A DNA stretch of 64,000 nt, taken from Roseivivax lentus (GTDB lineage Bacteria > Pseudomonadota > Alphaproteobacteria > Rhodobacterales > Rhodobacteraceae). The notes under the pieces were generated by a model that did no database searches, was not told where the DNA came from, and was given only the letters and a program-made list of their open reading frames with translations. Numbering within the stretch: position 1 is the first letter of the stretch; the number at the start of each line of letters is the position of its first letter. The stretch is taken from NCBI RefSeq assembly GCF_900156805.1, contig NZ_FTOQ01000012.1:1-64000 (forward strand), read 5' to 3'. The translations under genes were made by a program, and so were the position numbers. Shown piece after piece: positions 1 to 8,898 of the stretch.

Positions 1-340
1 CTTCCTCGGTCCCATCATCGCCAATCCTCCCACCCATCGGCGGAATTGAATCAGCACCACGGCCCTCGATCAAGCGCGGGTTTTTCAACGGAATACGCCC
101 TCCCTGCCGATTGCCTTCGCGGTCGCGGCGAGAACCGCGCAGGAGCGGCGAATGGCGGGAAGGTCCCGCATAGCGGCCATGCGAGCGAACCGCTGCGCAG
201 GAACGTTCTTCGCCTTTGGCCGTCATTCGACTGCATCGCTGCCAAGTCCCCTTTCGACGCAAATCCGCTCTTTGCAGCCAAACAGCGGCGAGATGGGGTT
301 TCGGTAAAAGCGTCAAGCGTGCACAGTCCCGCGCAGACGG
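1..340. other. Non-coding stretch, no gene recognised
   Basis: I see no convincing gene here. Short open frames exist on both strands, but they begin with weak start codons, lack ribosome binding sites and show no family motif. The stretch lies downstream of the terminator of the minus-strand TRAP binding-protein gene. It could be degenerate intergenic DNA or the edge of a neighbouring gene outside the window. Confidence 0.5.
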
Positions 341-365
341 AAAAAGGGCGGCCTGCGAGCCGCCC
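341..365 (-). terminator. Rho-independent terminator of the dctP-type gene
   Basis: Read on the minus strand, a 7-bp perfect stem (GGGCGGC/GCCGCCC, six-base loop) is followed directly by five T. It lies about 28 bases beyond the stop codon of the TRAP solute-binding gene. This suggests that gene is transcribed alone. Confidence 0.8.
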
Positions 366-392
366 CTTCCGTAAAACGCGACGCCGGAGCGG

Positions 393-1469
393 TCACTCGA
401 CGGTGTATTCCACCGGCATCTCGTAGCCCGTCGCGGCGACCGCGGCGATGTAGGTCTTCATGACCTCGGTGCCGGGCATGCCGCGGCTGTCGGCTTCCTT
501 GGCCTGCTGGTTGGGGAAGCTCACGAGGCTCTGGGCCCAGCCCGCGCGCGCCTCGGCGGACAATTCGCGGATCTCGGCGCCCACCTCGCGCAGGCCTTCG
601 AGCCCGGCGGCCTGCCGCGCATTGTTGGACGCGCCCGACTGGTCCTCGTAGGCCCGGCCCACTTCCACGATGATCTGACGCACGTCCTCGGGCAGGCTGT
701 CGAACTTGCGCTGGTTCATGGTCAGCGCGTTCACGCCCATCGCGCCGAAGCCGATCAGCGTGTAATAGGGCGAGGGCTCGTAGAACTTGAAGCCGAGATA
801 GGCCGAGGGGAACATCAGCCAGCCGTTATAGACCCCGGTCTGCAGCGAGAGGTAGCCGTCGGGCAGGGTGGATTGCACCGGCACGGCCCCGGCGAATTCG
901 AGCCACGGCAGGTTCGGACCGGCGCCGCCGATCTTCACGCCCTGCAGATCCGCCACCGTCTCCCAGGGATCGGTGGTGCCGAGGTGGTAATTGTCCCAGC
1001 CGTGCAGGCCCAGCAGGACCTGGTCGTATTCGGCGGTGAACTGCTCGGTGAGCCAGGGCACCGCGTCATAGGTCGCGCGCACCGCCTGCATGCCCTGCGC
1101 CGCGTCCTGCGGCCCGAAGGGCGTGTAATAGGGGAAGTTGTGCAGGAAGAGCTTCGCCGGCTCAAAGCAGATGCAATAGGCGCCGATATCGAGAATGCCG
1201 TTCTGCACCGATTCCAGCGTCTCGGCCACGCCGGCGATGGCGCCGCCATAGCCCTCGACGAACTCGATCGTGTGCTCGGTCTCCTCGGCCACGCGGCGCT
1301 TGACCTCGGGCACGAAGAAATCGGCCACGTCCGCCACGTAGACCGCGGGGCCATTGGGGTGTCCGGCGCCGATCCTGAGGGTGATATCCTCGGCAAGGGC
1401 CGCGGTCGCGCCGCAGGACATCGCCGTCGCCGCGAGCGCGATGCTGCGCGCGTAAGCCGTCTTGTTCAT
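393..1469 (-). CDS. TRAP transporter substrate-binding protein, DctP family
   Basis: This 358-residue protein is the periplasmic receptor of a tripartite ATP-independent periplasmic transporter. It has a Sec signal peptide (about residues 1-26, with an ALA-E cleavage context) and then a typical DctP-family fold. Segments such as WLEFAGAVPVQ and DGYLSLQTGVYNGW match the ligand-contact region of the family. The gene is divergent from the two permease genes, with 227 bases between, so receptor and permeases must be co-regulated through the shared intergenic region. Its own terminator lies just downstream. The ligand cannot be read from the sequence. The family is known to bind mainly carboxylates and other small anionic solutes. 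Confidence 0.9.
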   Translation of the reverse strand: MNKTAYARSIALAATAMSCGATAALAEDITLRIGAGHPNGPAVYVADVADFFVPEVKRRVAEETEHTIEFVEGYGGAIAGVAETLESVQNGILDIGAYCICFEPAKLFLHNFPYYTPFGPQDAAQGMQAVRATYDAVPWLTEQFTAEYDQVLLGLHGWDNYHLGTTDPWETVADLQGVKIGGAGPNLPWLEFAGAVPVQSTLPDGYLSLQTGVYNGWLMFPSAYLGFKFYEPSPYYTLIGFGAMGVNALTMNQRKFDSLPEDVRQIIVEVGRAYEDQSGASNNARQAAGLEGLREVGAEIRELSAEARAGWAQSLVSFPNQQAKEADSRGMPGTEVMKTYIAAVAATGYEMPVEYTVE

Positions 1470-1523
1470 CTGTGTCTCCTCCCTGGTATCGCGTGAGCTA
1501 GGCGGCGGCGCCGTTCCGGCGTC

Positions 1524-1623
1524 TATTTATCGACCGCTAACTACAGGCGCATTCCCACACAGAATATCGATCCGGTCAAGCTGGCGTCGCGGCGAACGCC
1601 TCTTATTTATCGGTTGCTAATTA
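1524..1623. promoter_or_regulatory. Pair of direct repeats, candidate operators for the divergent TRAP genes
   Basis: Two 20-base words, TATTTATCGACCGCTAACTA at 1524-1543 and TATTTATCGGTTGCTAATTA at 1604-1623, agree at 16 of 20 positions. Their starts are 80 bases apart. They are AT-rich islands in GC-rich DNA, between the receptor gene and the permease genes. That placement suits binding sites for one regulator controlling both directions. No regulator gene is adjacent, so the protein is unknown. Confidence 0.5.
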
Positions 1624-1696
1624 AATGCCTTGACCAAAATCCGAGATTCAGTAGCGTTCCCTGAAGCTTTGGCGGCAACAGGCAGGGGAGGGTCTG

Positions 1697-2224
1697 ATGC
1701 AGGTGCCCATCAAGATATCGAGGGCGATCCATCTGATTTCCGCGCTCTGGACGCTGGCGCTCGCGGCGCTGATCTTCGGCGACGTGATCGGGCGGACGGT
1801 CTTCACCGCGCCCATCCCCGGCACGAAGGAAATCCTGCAGAATTCCATCGTGTCCATCGCCTTCCTGCAATTGCCACTGGCGATCTATTCGGGCTCGATG
1901 CTGCGCACGACGATCTTCGCGGACGCGGTGCCGCCGTTGGCGCGGCGCGTCCTGCGCACCTTCGCGGCGCTTCTGGGCCTGCTTGTCTTCATCGGGCTGG
2001 TCTGGAGCACGCTGCCCTCCTTCCTCGATGCCTACCGGATCGGCGAATACGAGGGCGAGGGATCGCTGCGGGTGCCCACATGGCCGGTGCGCGGCGTCGT
2101 GCTGGCGATGTCGGCCTTTGTCGGGCTCGCCTACCTGCAGATGATCTGGCTCGACTGGCGCGGGCGGCTGATCGACGAGTCCGAAGCGCCCGGCGCCTTC
2201 GCGCCCATCGGCGGCCAGGACTGA
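1697..2224 (+). CDS. TRAP transporter small permease, DctQ family
   Basis: A 175-residue membrane protein with four hydrophobic segments (about residues 10-32, 50-68, 88-112, 130-155), the standard topology of the DctQ subunit that supports the large permease. A purine-rich AGGGGAGGGTC stretch precedes the ATG. The large permease follows after 33 bases, so the two are co-transcribed. The matching receptor is the divergent gene upstream. The charged C-terminal tail has no recognisable motif. Confidence 0.88.
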   Translation: MQVPIKISRAIHLISALWTLALAALIFGDVIGRTVFTAPIPGTKEILQNSIVSIAFLQLPLAIYSGSMLRTTIFADAVPPLARRVLRTFAALLGLLVFIGLVWSTLPSFLDAYRIGEYEGEGSLRVPTWPVRGVVLAMSAFVGLAYLQMIWLDWRGRLIDESEAPGAFAPIGGQD

Positions 2225-2257
2225 GACAAGAACAAGAAAAGACGGGGGAGGGCGGAT

Positions 2258-3574
2258 ATGGGCGGAGATATCGTACTTTGGATGCTGGCGCTGCTCATCC
2301 TGCTGATCTTCCTGGGTGTGCATATCGGCGTGGCGCTGGCGGTCTGCTCGGCGCTCGGCGTGTGGTTCATGCTGGGCAGCTTCGAGGCGGCGGTCTCGAT
2401 CCTCGGCAACACCGCCTACGAGGCCGTGCGCAAGGATGTCTTCGCGGTCATCCCGCTTTTCGTGTTGATGGGCGATTTCATATCGCGCTCAGGGGCCGCG
2501 TCGGATCTCTACCGCATCTGCGACCGCACGCTGAAACGCCTGCCGGGACGGCTCGCGATCGCGACCATCGCGGGCAACACCGTCTTCGCTGCCGTGACGG
2601 GCGTCTCCATCGCCGCCGCCGCGGCCTTCTCGCGCATCGCCTATCCGGAGATGAAGCGCGTGGGCTACAAGCAGACCTTCGCGCTGGGGGCGGTGGCGGG
2701 TTCGGCCTGTCTCGGCATGCTCATCCCGCCGTCAGTTTTGCTGATCGTCTGGGCCATCCTGACCGAGATGAGCGTGGGCGCGCTCTTCATCGCGGGCATC
2801 ATCCCGGGCATCGTGCTGGCGCTTCTCTTCACCGCCTATGTGGTGGTCTCGGCCATGCGCAAACCCGAGATCGCGCCGGCCTTCCAGGAGGACCTCGTGC
2901 CGCTGACGCCCGAGGAGCTGCGCTCCGAACTGGTGGGCGGGCTCGGCATCCTCGCGCTCATCCTGCTGGTGATCGGCGGCATCTGGACGGGCATGTTCAC
3001 GCCCACCGAAGCGGCGGGGTTCGGCGCCATCGGCGCGCTGGTGATCGGCCTCGTCAAGGGCATGCGCGGGCGCGAGATCCTCGAGGCCATCTACCAGGCG
3101 GGGCGCACCACCGCGCCCATCATGTTCCTCCTGATCACCGCGCAGATGTATTCGCGCCTGCTGGCCATCGGCGGCGCGGTGAACTTCATCCAGGGGCTGT
3201 TCTTCGGGCTGGGCGTCGAGCCGTGGATGATCATCGCGCTGATGATGGTGATCTGGATCGTGCTGGGAATGCTGGTCGACTCGGTGTCGATCATCCTGCT
3301 GACGGTGCCGATCTTCGCCCCCATGGCGGCCGTTCTCGGACTCGATCCGCTGGCCTTCGCGATCTTCGGCATCCTGGTGATCGAGGCGGGGCTGCTCACG
3401 CCGCCTTTCGGGCTTCTTGTCTATACCGTGAAGGGCTCTGTGCCCGATCCGGACGTGACGCTCGGGCAGATCTTCGTGGGCTCGACGCCCTATTTCCTGC
3501 TGATCCTCGTGGCGGCGCTGATCGTGCTCTTTGTTCCGGCGCTGGCGACGTGGCTGCCGCAGGCGATGCTGTAG
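2258..3574 (+). CDS. TRAP transporter large permease, DctM family
   Basis: This 438-residue protein is the transport subunit of the TRAP system and drives uptake with an ion gradient. It is hydrophobic throughout. It shows DctM hallmarks: a duplicated arrangement, the conserved stretch around GSACLGMLIPPS (about residues 147-160) and, in the second half, the related LLTPPFG motif. The length is typical (about 425-440). The start has a strong GGGGGAGGGC ribosome site. It ends the dctQM pair; a 197-base gap separates it from the monooxygenase gene, so that gene may have its own promoter. Confidence 0.92.
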   Translation: MGGDIVLWMLALLILLIFLGVHIGVALAVCSALGVWFMLGSFEAAVSILGNTAYEAVRKDVFAVIPLFVLMGDFISRSGAASDLYRICDRTLKRLPGRLAIATIAGNTVFAAVTGVSIAAAAAFSRIAYPEMKRVGYKQTFALGAVAGSACLGMLIPPSVLLIVWAILTEMSVGALFIAGIIPGIVLALLFTAYVVVSAMRKPEIAPAFQEDLVPLTPEELRSELVGGLGILALILLVIGGIWTGMFTPTEAAGFGAIGALVIGLVKGMRGREILEAIYQAGRTTAPIMFLLITAQMYSRLLAIGGAVNFIQGLFFGLGVEPWMIIALMMVIWIVLGMLVDSVSIILLTVPIFAPMAAVLGLDPLAFAIFGILVIEAGLLTPPFGLLVYTVKGSVPDPDVTLGQIFVGSTPYFLLILVAALIVLFVPALATWLPQAML

Positions 3575-3771
3575 CGATGGCGTGGCGATCGCAGCCCGCG
3601 CAGGGCCGGACACTCCGCCCGGCGCAAGGCGCACAAGAGGCGCCCCTCGGACGGCAGCCGCCGCCGCGCCGGGTCCTTCACCACCTGCGCCAGTGCCGGT
3701 TTCTCCATGATATTTTCCCTTGAGCGCATGCCACTCTAGATTTTCTCCGATCAGCAATGCGGGAGGTCACG

Positions 3772-4878
3772 ATGGATCTGGGTTTCTTCACCATGCCGAT
3801 TCACCCGGTCGACAAGGACTGGCGGCAGTCGCTGGCCGAGGATCGCGCGGCCTTCCTGCTGGCCGACGAGCTGGGCTTCACCGAAGCCTATGTGGGCGAG
3901 CACGTGACCGATGCGGCGGAAAACATCACCAGCTGTGCGATGTTCATCGCCTCGCTCGCCTCGGCGGTGAAGCGGATGCGGCTGGGCACCGGCACGGTCA
4001 ACATGCCCAACAGCCATCCGGCGGCGGTGGCCGCGCAGGTGGCGATGCTCGATCACATGCTCGACGGGCGGTTCAATTTCGGCATCTCGCCCGGCGGGCT
4101 CGCCTCGGATGCGGAGGTGTTCGGCAATCTCGACCGCGACCGTCCGGGCATGTTCCTCGAGGCGATCAACATGGTGCTGGAGATCTGGGCGCGCGAGGCG
4201 CCCTACAACATCAAGGGCGAATACTGGGAGGTCTCGACCGAGCGCACCCAGATGACCGAGATCGGGCAGGGCATCATGCCCAAGCCCCTGCAACGCCCGC
4301 ATCCGCCCATCGTGGTGACCGCCGTGGCGCCGTTTTCCAAGGGCGTGACCGAGGCGGCGGCGCGCGGCTGGGAGCCGATCAGCGCGAACTTCCTGATGCC
4401 GCAATGGGTCAAGAGCCACTGGCCGAAATATGTCGAGGGCTGCGAACGGGCGGGACGGCCCGCCGACCTGACCAATTGGCGCGTCGCAAAAAGCGTCTTC
4501 GTGGCCGACGACCCGGACACCGCACGGGCCTACGCCACCGATCCGAATAGCCCCTACCGGTTCTATTACAGCCAGCTCCTGACCAAGATGCGCAAGCATA
4601 ACCGGCTGGGATTGTTCAAGGAATACCATGATCAGCCGGATGAAGAGGTCACGCTCGATCATGTCTGCGAGCGGCTCATCATCTGGGGCACGCCTGACAA
4701 GGTCGCCGACGATCTGATGGCCTTCCGCGAAGAGGTGGGCGCCTTCGGCACGCTTCTGGTCGCGGGCAAGGACTGGGCCGATGTGGAGCTGTCGCGCCGC
4801 TCGAAGGTGCTGCTGGCCGAACAGGTCAAGCCCAAGATCGACGCAGCCGAGCGCGCATCGGCGCAGGCCGCGCAATGA
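3772..4878 (+). CDS. LLM-class flavin-dependent monooxygenase (luciferase-like)
   Basis: A 368-residue member of the bacterial luciferase-like family, which uses reduced flavin and oxygen to oxidise organic substrates. The N-terminus MDLGFFTMPIHP, the segment LADELGFTEAYVGEH and the central SPGGLASD/FGNLDRDRPG region match the TIM-barrel family. By eye it is closest to limonene 1,2-monooxygenase-type enzymes, but the substrate is not determinable. An upstream ATG at 3757 exists; I chose 3772 because GGAGG lies five bases before it. The stop overlaps the start of the hydrolase gene, so the two are translationally coupled. Together with the TRAP importer this looks like an uptake-and-oxidation unit. 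Confidence 0.85.
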   Translation: MDLGFFTMPIHPVDKDWRQSLAEDRAAFLLADELGFTEAYVGEHVTDAAENITSCAMFIASLASAVKRMRLGTGTVNMPNSHPAAVAAQVAMLDHMLDGRFNFGISPGGLASDAEVFGNLDRDRPGMFLEAINMVLEIWAREAPYNIKGEYWEVSTERTQMTEIGQGIMPKPLQRPHPPIVVTAVAPFSKGVTEAAARGWEPISANFLMPQWVKSHWPKYVEGCERAGRPADLTNWRVAKSVFVADDPDTARAYATDPNSPYRFYYSQLLTKMRKHNRLGLFKEYHDQPDEEVTLDHVCERLIIWGTPDKVADDLMAFREEVGAFGTLLVAGKDWADVELSRRSKVLLAEQVKPKIDAAERASAQAAQ

Positions 4879-5687
4879 ACATCGCGGCCGATCTGGGTCA
4901 TGTCCGGCTGAATTACCGGATCGACGGGGCGGAGGAGGCGCCCTGGCTGATCCTGTCGAACTCGCTCGGTGCGGATCTGTCCATGTGGGACGACCAGATG
5001 GCGGTTCTGTGCGAAACCTACCGGGTGCTGCGCTACGACACGCGCGGCCATGGCGGATCGTCGACGCCCGAGGGGCCCTACACATTCGGCGATCTGACGG
5101 GCGACGTGCTGGGGCTGATGGACCATCTGGGGATCGAGACGGCGTCCTTCATGGGGCTGTCGATGGGCGGGATGACCGGGCTTGGCCTTGCCATCCGTCA
5201 CGGGGCGCGGATGCGGCAGGTGATCTGCGCCGATGGCCGCGCCGATGCGCCCCAACCGATCCGCGAGATGTGGGATCAGCGCATCGCCAAGGTTGAGGCG
5301 GGCGGGCTCGAGGCCATCGTCGACGGTACGCTCGAAAGCTGGCTGACCGAGGACTGGCGCGCGGATAACCCGGACCGCGTGGCGGCGATCCGGCGCATGA
5401 TCCTCGGCAACGATCCGGCGGGCTATATCGCCTGTTGCCGGGCGCTGAAGGGGCTCGATTACCTGCGGCACCTGCCCGATGCGCAGGCGCCGATCCTCTT
5501 TTTGGGCGGCCGCGAGGACAAGGGCGCCGCACCCGAGGTGATGCAGGCCATGGCCGAGGCCACGCCGGGCGGCGCCTATATCGCGATTCCCGACGCCGCG
5601 CATCTGGCCAACATCAACCGGCCCGAGGCGTTCAACATCGCCATTGCCGACGTGCTGGGCCTGCCCGACCCGTCGCACCCGGCATGA
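4875..5687 (+). CDS. Alpha/beta hydrolase, 3-oxoadipate enol-lactonase-like
   Basis: A 270-residue alpha/beta-hydrolase with nucleophile elbow GLSMGG (Ser96), acid Asp215 in GGREDKG and His243 in DAAHLANINRPEAF. The N-terminal NSLGADLSMWDDQ and LRYDTRGHGGSS motifs are characteristic of PcaD-type enol-lactonases, which open a lactone in the beta-ketoadipate pathway. No other protocatechuate genes are nearby. A role in hydrolysing a lactone or ester made by the preceding monooxygenase (a Baeyer-Villiger-like sequence) is therefore an equally reasonable inference. It overlaps the genes on both sides by four bases. Confidence 0.82.
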   Translation: MNIAADLGHVRLNYRIDGAEEAPWLILSNSLGADLSMWDDQMAVLCETYRVLRYDTRGHGGSSTPEGPYTFGDLTGDVLGLMDHLGIETASFMGLSMGGMTGLGLAIRHGARMRQVICADGRADAPQPIREMWDQRIAKVEAGGLEAIVDGTLESWLTEDWRADNPDRVAAIRRMILGNDPAGYIACCRALKGLDYLRHLPDAQAPILFLGGREDKGAAPEVMQAMAEATPGGAYIAIPDAAHLANINRPEAFNIAIADVLGLPDPSHPA

Positions 5688-6655
5688 GCGTGGACACCCC
5701 CGTGCCCGATCCGGCGGCGATGCCGCGCCTCGCCTATCTGCCGGTCGCGCTTTTCGGCATGACGATGGGGCTTCTGGGCCTCGGCCTTGCGGTCTATGCG
5801 GCGGGGTTCGCGACGCTGTCCTTCTGGATCGGCGGGGTGGGCAGTCTCGTGCTCGCGGTGCTTCTGGGCGCCTATGCGCTGAAGGCGCTGCGCTATCCGG
5901 GCCATGTGGCGCGGGAATGGGGCGATCCGGTGCGGCTCGCCTTCTTCCCGGCGGCCAGCCTGTCGGTGATCCTGATCGCCCTCCTGATCTGCCGCGACGC
6001 GCCGGCGCTGGCCCGGCCGCTTTGGATCGTGGGGGCCGGCGTGCAGGCGGTGATGACGGTGATCGTCTTCTCCGCATGGATATCGCACCGGGCCTTCGGG
6101 CCCGGGCAATTGTCGCCCGCCTGGTTCATCCCGGCGGTTGGCAACGCGGTCGTGCCCGCGGCGGGCGTGCCCCTGGGATATGTCGAGCTGAGCTGGTATT
6201 TCTTCGCCGTCGGCGTTCTTTTCTGGATCGTGCTGCTGACGCTGGTCTTCAACCGGCTGATCTTTCACGATCCGATGCCCGGCCGGATGCGGCCGACGCT
6301 GGTGATCCTGATCGCGCCGCCCGCGGTCGCGTGCCTCGCCTGGCTGCAACTCAATGGCGGCGTGCTGGACGCGCCCGCGCGCATCTTCATCAACCTGGGC
6401 TATTTCTTCGCCGCGCTCGTGGCGGTGCGGCTGCCATCGCTCTTGAAACTGCCCTTCGCCCTGTCCTTCTGGGCGCTGTCCTTTCCGCTGGCGGCGCTCA
6501 CCAGCGCGAGCTTCCAGTTCGGCGCGCTGGCGGACTCGGCGCTGCATCGCGGGATCGGCTGGGTGCTGCTGGCGCTGCTATGCGTGGTGATCGGCGCGCT
6601 GAGCCTGCGGACGCTGAAAGCCGCGCTGGCGGGTCAGATCTGCGTGCCAGACTGA
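5684..6655 (+). CDS. TDT/SLAC1-family membrane transporter or channel
   Basis: A 323-residue protein with about ten hydrophobic helices. It resembles the tellurite-resistance/dicarboxylate transporter (TehA, SLAC1) family, with PVALFGMTMGLLGLG near the N-terminus, the FNRLIFHDPMP loop and a final helix ending in LRTLKAALAG. Family members conduct or export small anions such as dicarboxylates, sulfite or nitrate. The ATG overlaps the hydrolase stop codon, so it is the third cistron of a coupled unit. It could export an organic acid product; this is inference. Confidence 0.8.
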   Translation: MSVDTPVPDPAAMPRLAYLPVALFGMTMGLLGLGLAVYAAGFATLSFWIGGVGSLVLAVLLGAYALKALRYPGHVAREWGDPVRLAFFPAASLSVILIALLICRDAPALARPLWIVGAGVQAVMTVIVFSAWISHRAFGPGQLSPAWFIPAVGNAVVPAAGVPLGYVELSWYFFAVGVLFWIVLLTLVFNRLIFHDPMPGRMRPTLVILIAPPAVACLAWLQLNGGVLDAPARIFINLGYFFAALVAVRLPSLLKLPFALSFWALSFPLAALTSASFQFGALADSALHRGIGWVLLALLCVVIGALSLRTLKAALAGQICVPD

Positions 6656-6683
6656 ACGCGCGGGCGTTGCCGGGCGCCGGTTC

Positions 6684-7238
6684 TCAGGGATCGAAGGGAT
6701 GGGCGGCCAGCCGGTCGGCGATATCCTCGTCGAGCGGCGTCTCGAAGGAATTCAGGATGAAACCCAGCGTCGAATAGAACCCCACCGTCGCCATCAGGTC
6801 GAGCAGGGCCGCCTTGCCATAGGCCGCGAGCAGCGCCTGCCGTGTCGCGGGCGCGAGGCGCTTGGTGTCGAAAAGCTCGTCCACCGCGTCGGTCAGAAGC
6901 CGGTCCTCGTCGTTCATCGCGGCCTTGGGGCCCATCGTGGTGGCGATGCGGCTATCGGAGAGCCCGGCCGCCCGGGCCCGTTCGATATGCTGTTGCCACT
7001 CGTATTCCGACCCCAGCCGGAAGCCCGTCCGCAGGATCACCACCTCGGCCCGCACCGGACCGAGGGCCGTGTGATGGACGATGTGATCCCGAAGCCCCGA
7101 CCAGGCGCGCAGCAGATCGGGGTGATGCGCCATTGTGCGATAGATGTTGAGCCGCCCGGCGAAGCCCGTGCGCAGATCGGCCAGCGCCTCGGGCCAGTCC
7201 TGATCCGCGAGCGGGGCGAGGGGGGAAACACTGGTCAT
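6684..7238 (-). CDS. Carboxymuconolactone decarboxylase-family protein
   Basis: A 184-residue AhpD/CMD-fold helical protein. The core motif reads RTGFRLGSEYEWQQHIERARAAGLS. It keeps the YEWxxH feature of the carboxymuconolactone-decarboxylase branch and lacks the CxxC redox pair of AhpD peroxidases, so a thiol peroxidase role is unlikely. The reaction is unknown. It is the last gene of a minus-strand run (37 bases after the glutamate-synthase-like gene) and converges with the TDT gene across 28 bases. Confidence 0.8.
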   Translation of the reverse strand: MTSVSPLAPLADQDWPEALADLRTGFAGRLNIYRTMAHHPDLLRAWSGLRDHIVHHTALGPVRAEVVILRTGFRLGSEYEWQQHIERARAAGLSDSRIATTMGPKAAMNDEDRLLTDAVDELFDTKRLAPATRQALLAAYGKAALLDLMATVGFYSTLGFILNSFETPLDEDIADRLAAHPFDP

Positions 7239-7275
7239 CTGTCAATTCGTCCAAGCGGACGCCCGAGGCCGCCGG

Positions 7276-8871
7276 TCATGCCACGTCGAAGGGTTCGAAG
7301 CTGGCGGGCCGGGCGCGGTGCCAGCGGTCGAGATAGCCGAACGCGTCCTTTTCCTCGCGCAGCAGGAAGCCGTCGGGCAGGTAGGGATAGACCTCCTCGC
7401 CGGTGACCATGTCGCGGGCGCTTTCGCGCATCAGCAGGTGATGGGGGCGGAAATCGCCGGGCTGGGCGAGGCCCGCGGCCCCGGTCATCTCGGCCAGCGC
7501 CTTGAGCGTGTTCTGGTGGAAGCGGAAGACACGCTGGGATTTCGAGTCCACATCGAGCGCGCGCTGCCGCATCGGGTCCTGCGTCGCGACGCCGACGGGG
7601 CAGTGGTTGGTGTGGCAGGCCTGCGCCTGGATGCAGCCGATGGCGAACATGAAGCCGCGCGCGGAATTGGCCCAATCCGCGCCGAGGGCCAGCGCCTTGG
7701 CGATGTCGAACGAGGTCACGAGCTTGCCCGATGCGCCGATCTTCAGCTTGTCGCGCAGGCCCGCGCCGCGCAGCGTGTTATGCGCGAAGACCAGCGCCTC
7801 GACGAGCGGCATGCCCATGTGGTTGGCAAACTCGAGCGGCGCCGCGCCGGTGCCGCCCTCCTTGCCGTCGATGACGATGAAATCGGGCACGATACCGGTC
7901 TCGAGCATCGCCTTGACGATGCACATGAATTCCCGCCGGTGCCCGATACAGAGCTTGAAGCCCACGGGCTTGCCATGGGCGTTTTCGCGCAGCTTGCCTA
8001 CGAATTGCACCAGTTCGAGCGGCGTGGAGAATTCCGGATGCGCGGCGGGCGAGATGCAATCCTCGCCCATGGGAATGTCGCGCGCCTCGGCGATCTCGCG
8101 CGAGATCTTGGAGGCGGGCAGCATGCCGCCATGGCCGGGCTTGGCGCCCTGGCTCAGCTTCAGCTCGATGAGCTTGACCTGCGGATCGGCGGCCTGATCG
8201 GAGAATTTCTGCGCGTCGAAGCGGCCCTCGGGCGTGCGGCACCCGAAATAGCCCGATCCGATCTCGTAGATCAGGTCGCCGCCGCCCTCGCGGTGGTAGC
8301 GGCTGATGCCGCCCTCGCCGGTGTCATGGGCGAAGCCGCCCATCTTCGCGCCCTTGTTGAGCGCGCTGATCGCATTGGCCGAGAGCGCACCAAAGGACAT
8401 CGCCGAGATGTTGTAGAGCGAGGCCTCGTAGGGCGTCTTGCAGTCCGGCCCGCCGATGGTCACGCGAAAATCGTGGTTCTCGATATGTTTGGGCGCGACC
8501 GAATGGGTGATCCATTCATAGCCCGAATCGTAGACCCGCTGGCGGGTGCCGAAGGGGCGCTTGTCCTCCACTCCCTTGGCGCGCTGGTAGACGATGGACC
8601 GCTTGTCGCGGGAAAACGGCTCCTCGTCCTGATCGCTTTCGATCAGGTATTGCCGGATCTCGGGGCGGATCCCCTCGAACATGAAGCGCATCCGCCCCAG
8701 AAGCGGGTAATTGCGCAGGATCGAGTGGCTGGGCTGGGTGAAGTCGTAAAGCCCAAGCGCAAGCAGCACGCCGAAGACCAGCACGCCGAGCCAGAACCAG
8801 GCCGACCAGAAGACGCCGATCAGCGCCAGGAGGGTCAGAACGCCGACCCCGATCAATACTGCGAAGCGCAT
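7276..8871 (-). CDS. FMN-binding glutamate synthase-like protein with membrane anchor
   Basis: A 531-residue protein resembling the central FMN/Fe-S domain of glutamate synthase. Two hydrophobic helices at the N-terminus (about residues 3-45) predict membrane attachment. The barrel shows SAMSFGALSANA, the KPGHGGMLPASK loop and the 3Fe-4S motif CIQAQACHTNHCPVGV. It lacks the glutamine amidotransferase domain, as is usual for the stand-alone archaeal-type/GlxD-like group. Such proteins may transfer amino groups or act as FMN oxidoreductases. It follows an aminotransferase gene by 27 bases, which suggests a joint role in amino-nitrogen handling. Confidence 0.88.
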   Translation of the reverse strand: MRFAVLIGVGVLTLLALIGVFWSAWFWLGVLVFGVLLALGLYDFTQPSHSILRNYPLLGRMRFMFEGIRPEIRQYLIESDQDEEPFSRDKRSIVYQRAKGVEDKRPFGTRQRVYDSGYEWITHSVAPKHIENHDFRVTIGGPDCKTPYEASLYNISAMSFGALSANAISALNKGAKMGGFAHDTGEGGISRYHREGGGDLIYEIGSGYFGCRTPEGRFDAQKFSDQAADPQVKLIELKLSQGAKPGHGGMLPASKISREIAEARDIPMGEDCISPAAHPEFSTPLELVQFVGKLRENAHGKPVGFKLCIGHRREFMCIVKAMLETGIVPDFIVIDGKEGGTGAAPLEFANHMGMPLVEALVFAHNTLRGAGLRDKLKIGASGKLVTSFDIAKALALGADWANSARGFMFAIGCIQAQACHTNHCPVGVATQDPMRQRALDVDSKSQRVFRFHQNTLKALAEMTGAAGLAQPGDFRPHHLLMRESARDMVTGEEVYPYLPDGFLLREEKDAFGYLDRWHRARPASFEPFDVA

Positions 8872-8898
8872 GCCTTCCTCCCCGAAAGTCCAAGCCCG

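Noticed and set aside
46-426. Open frames on both strands at the left end
   Set aside because: Weak start codons, no ribosome site, no family motif, and overlap with a terminator and the dctP-type gene end.
3490-3729. Minus-strand frame starting near MEKPALAQVV in the dctM-monooxygenase gap
   Set aside because: No convincing ribosome site, most of it overlaps dctM, and no motif; possibly a gene remnant, but not supportable.
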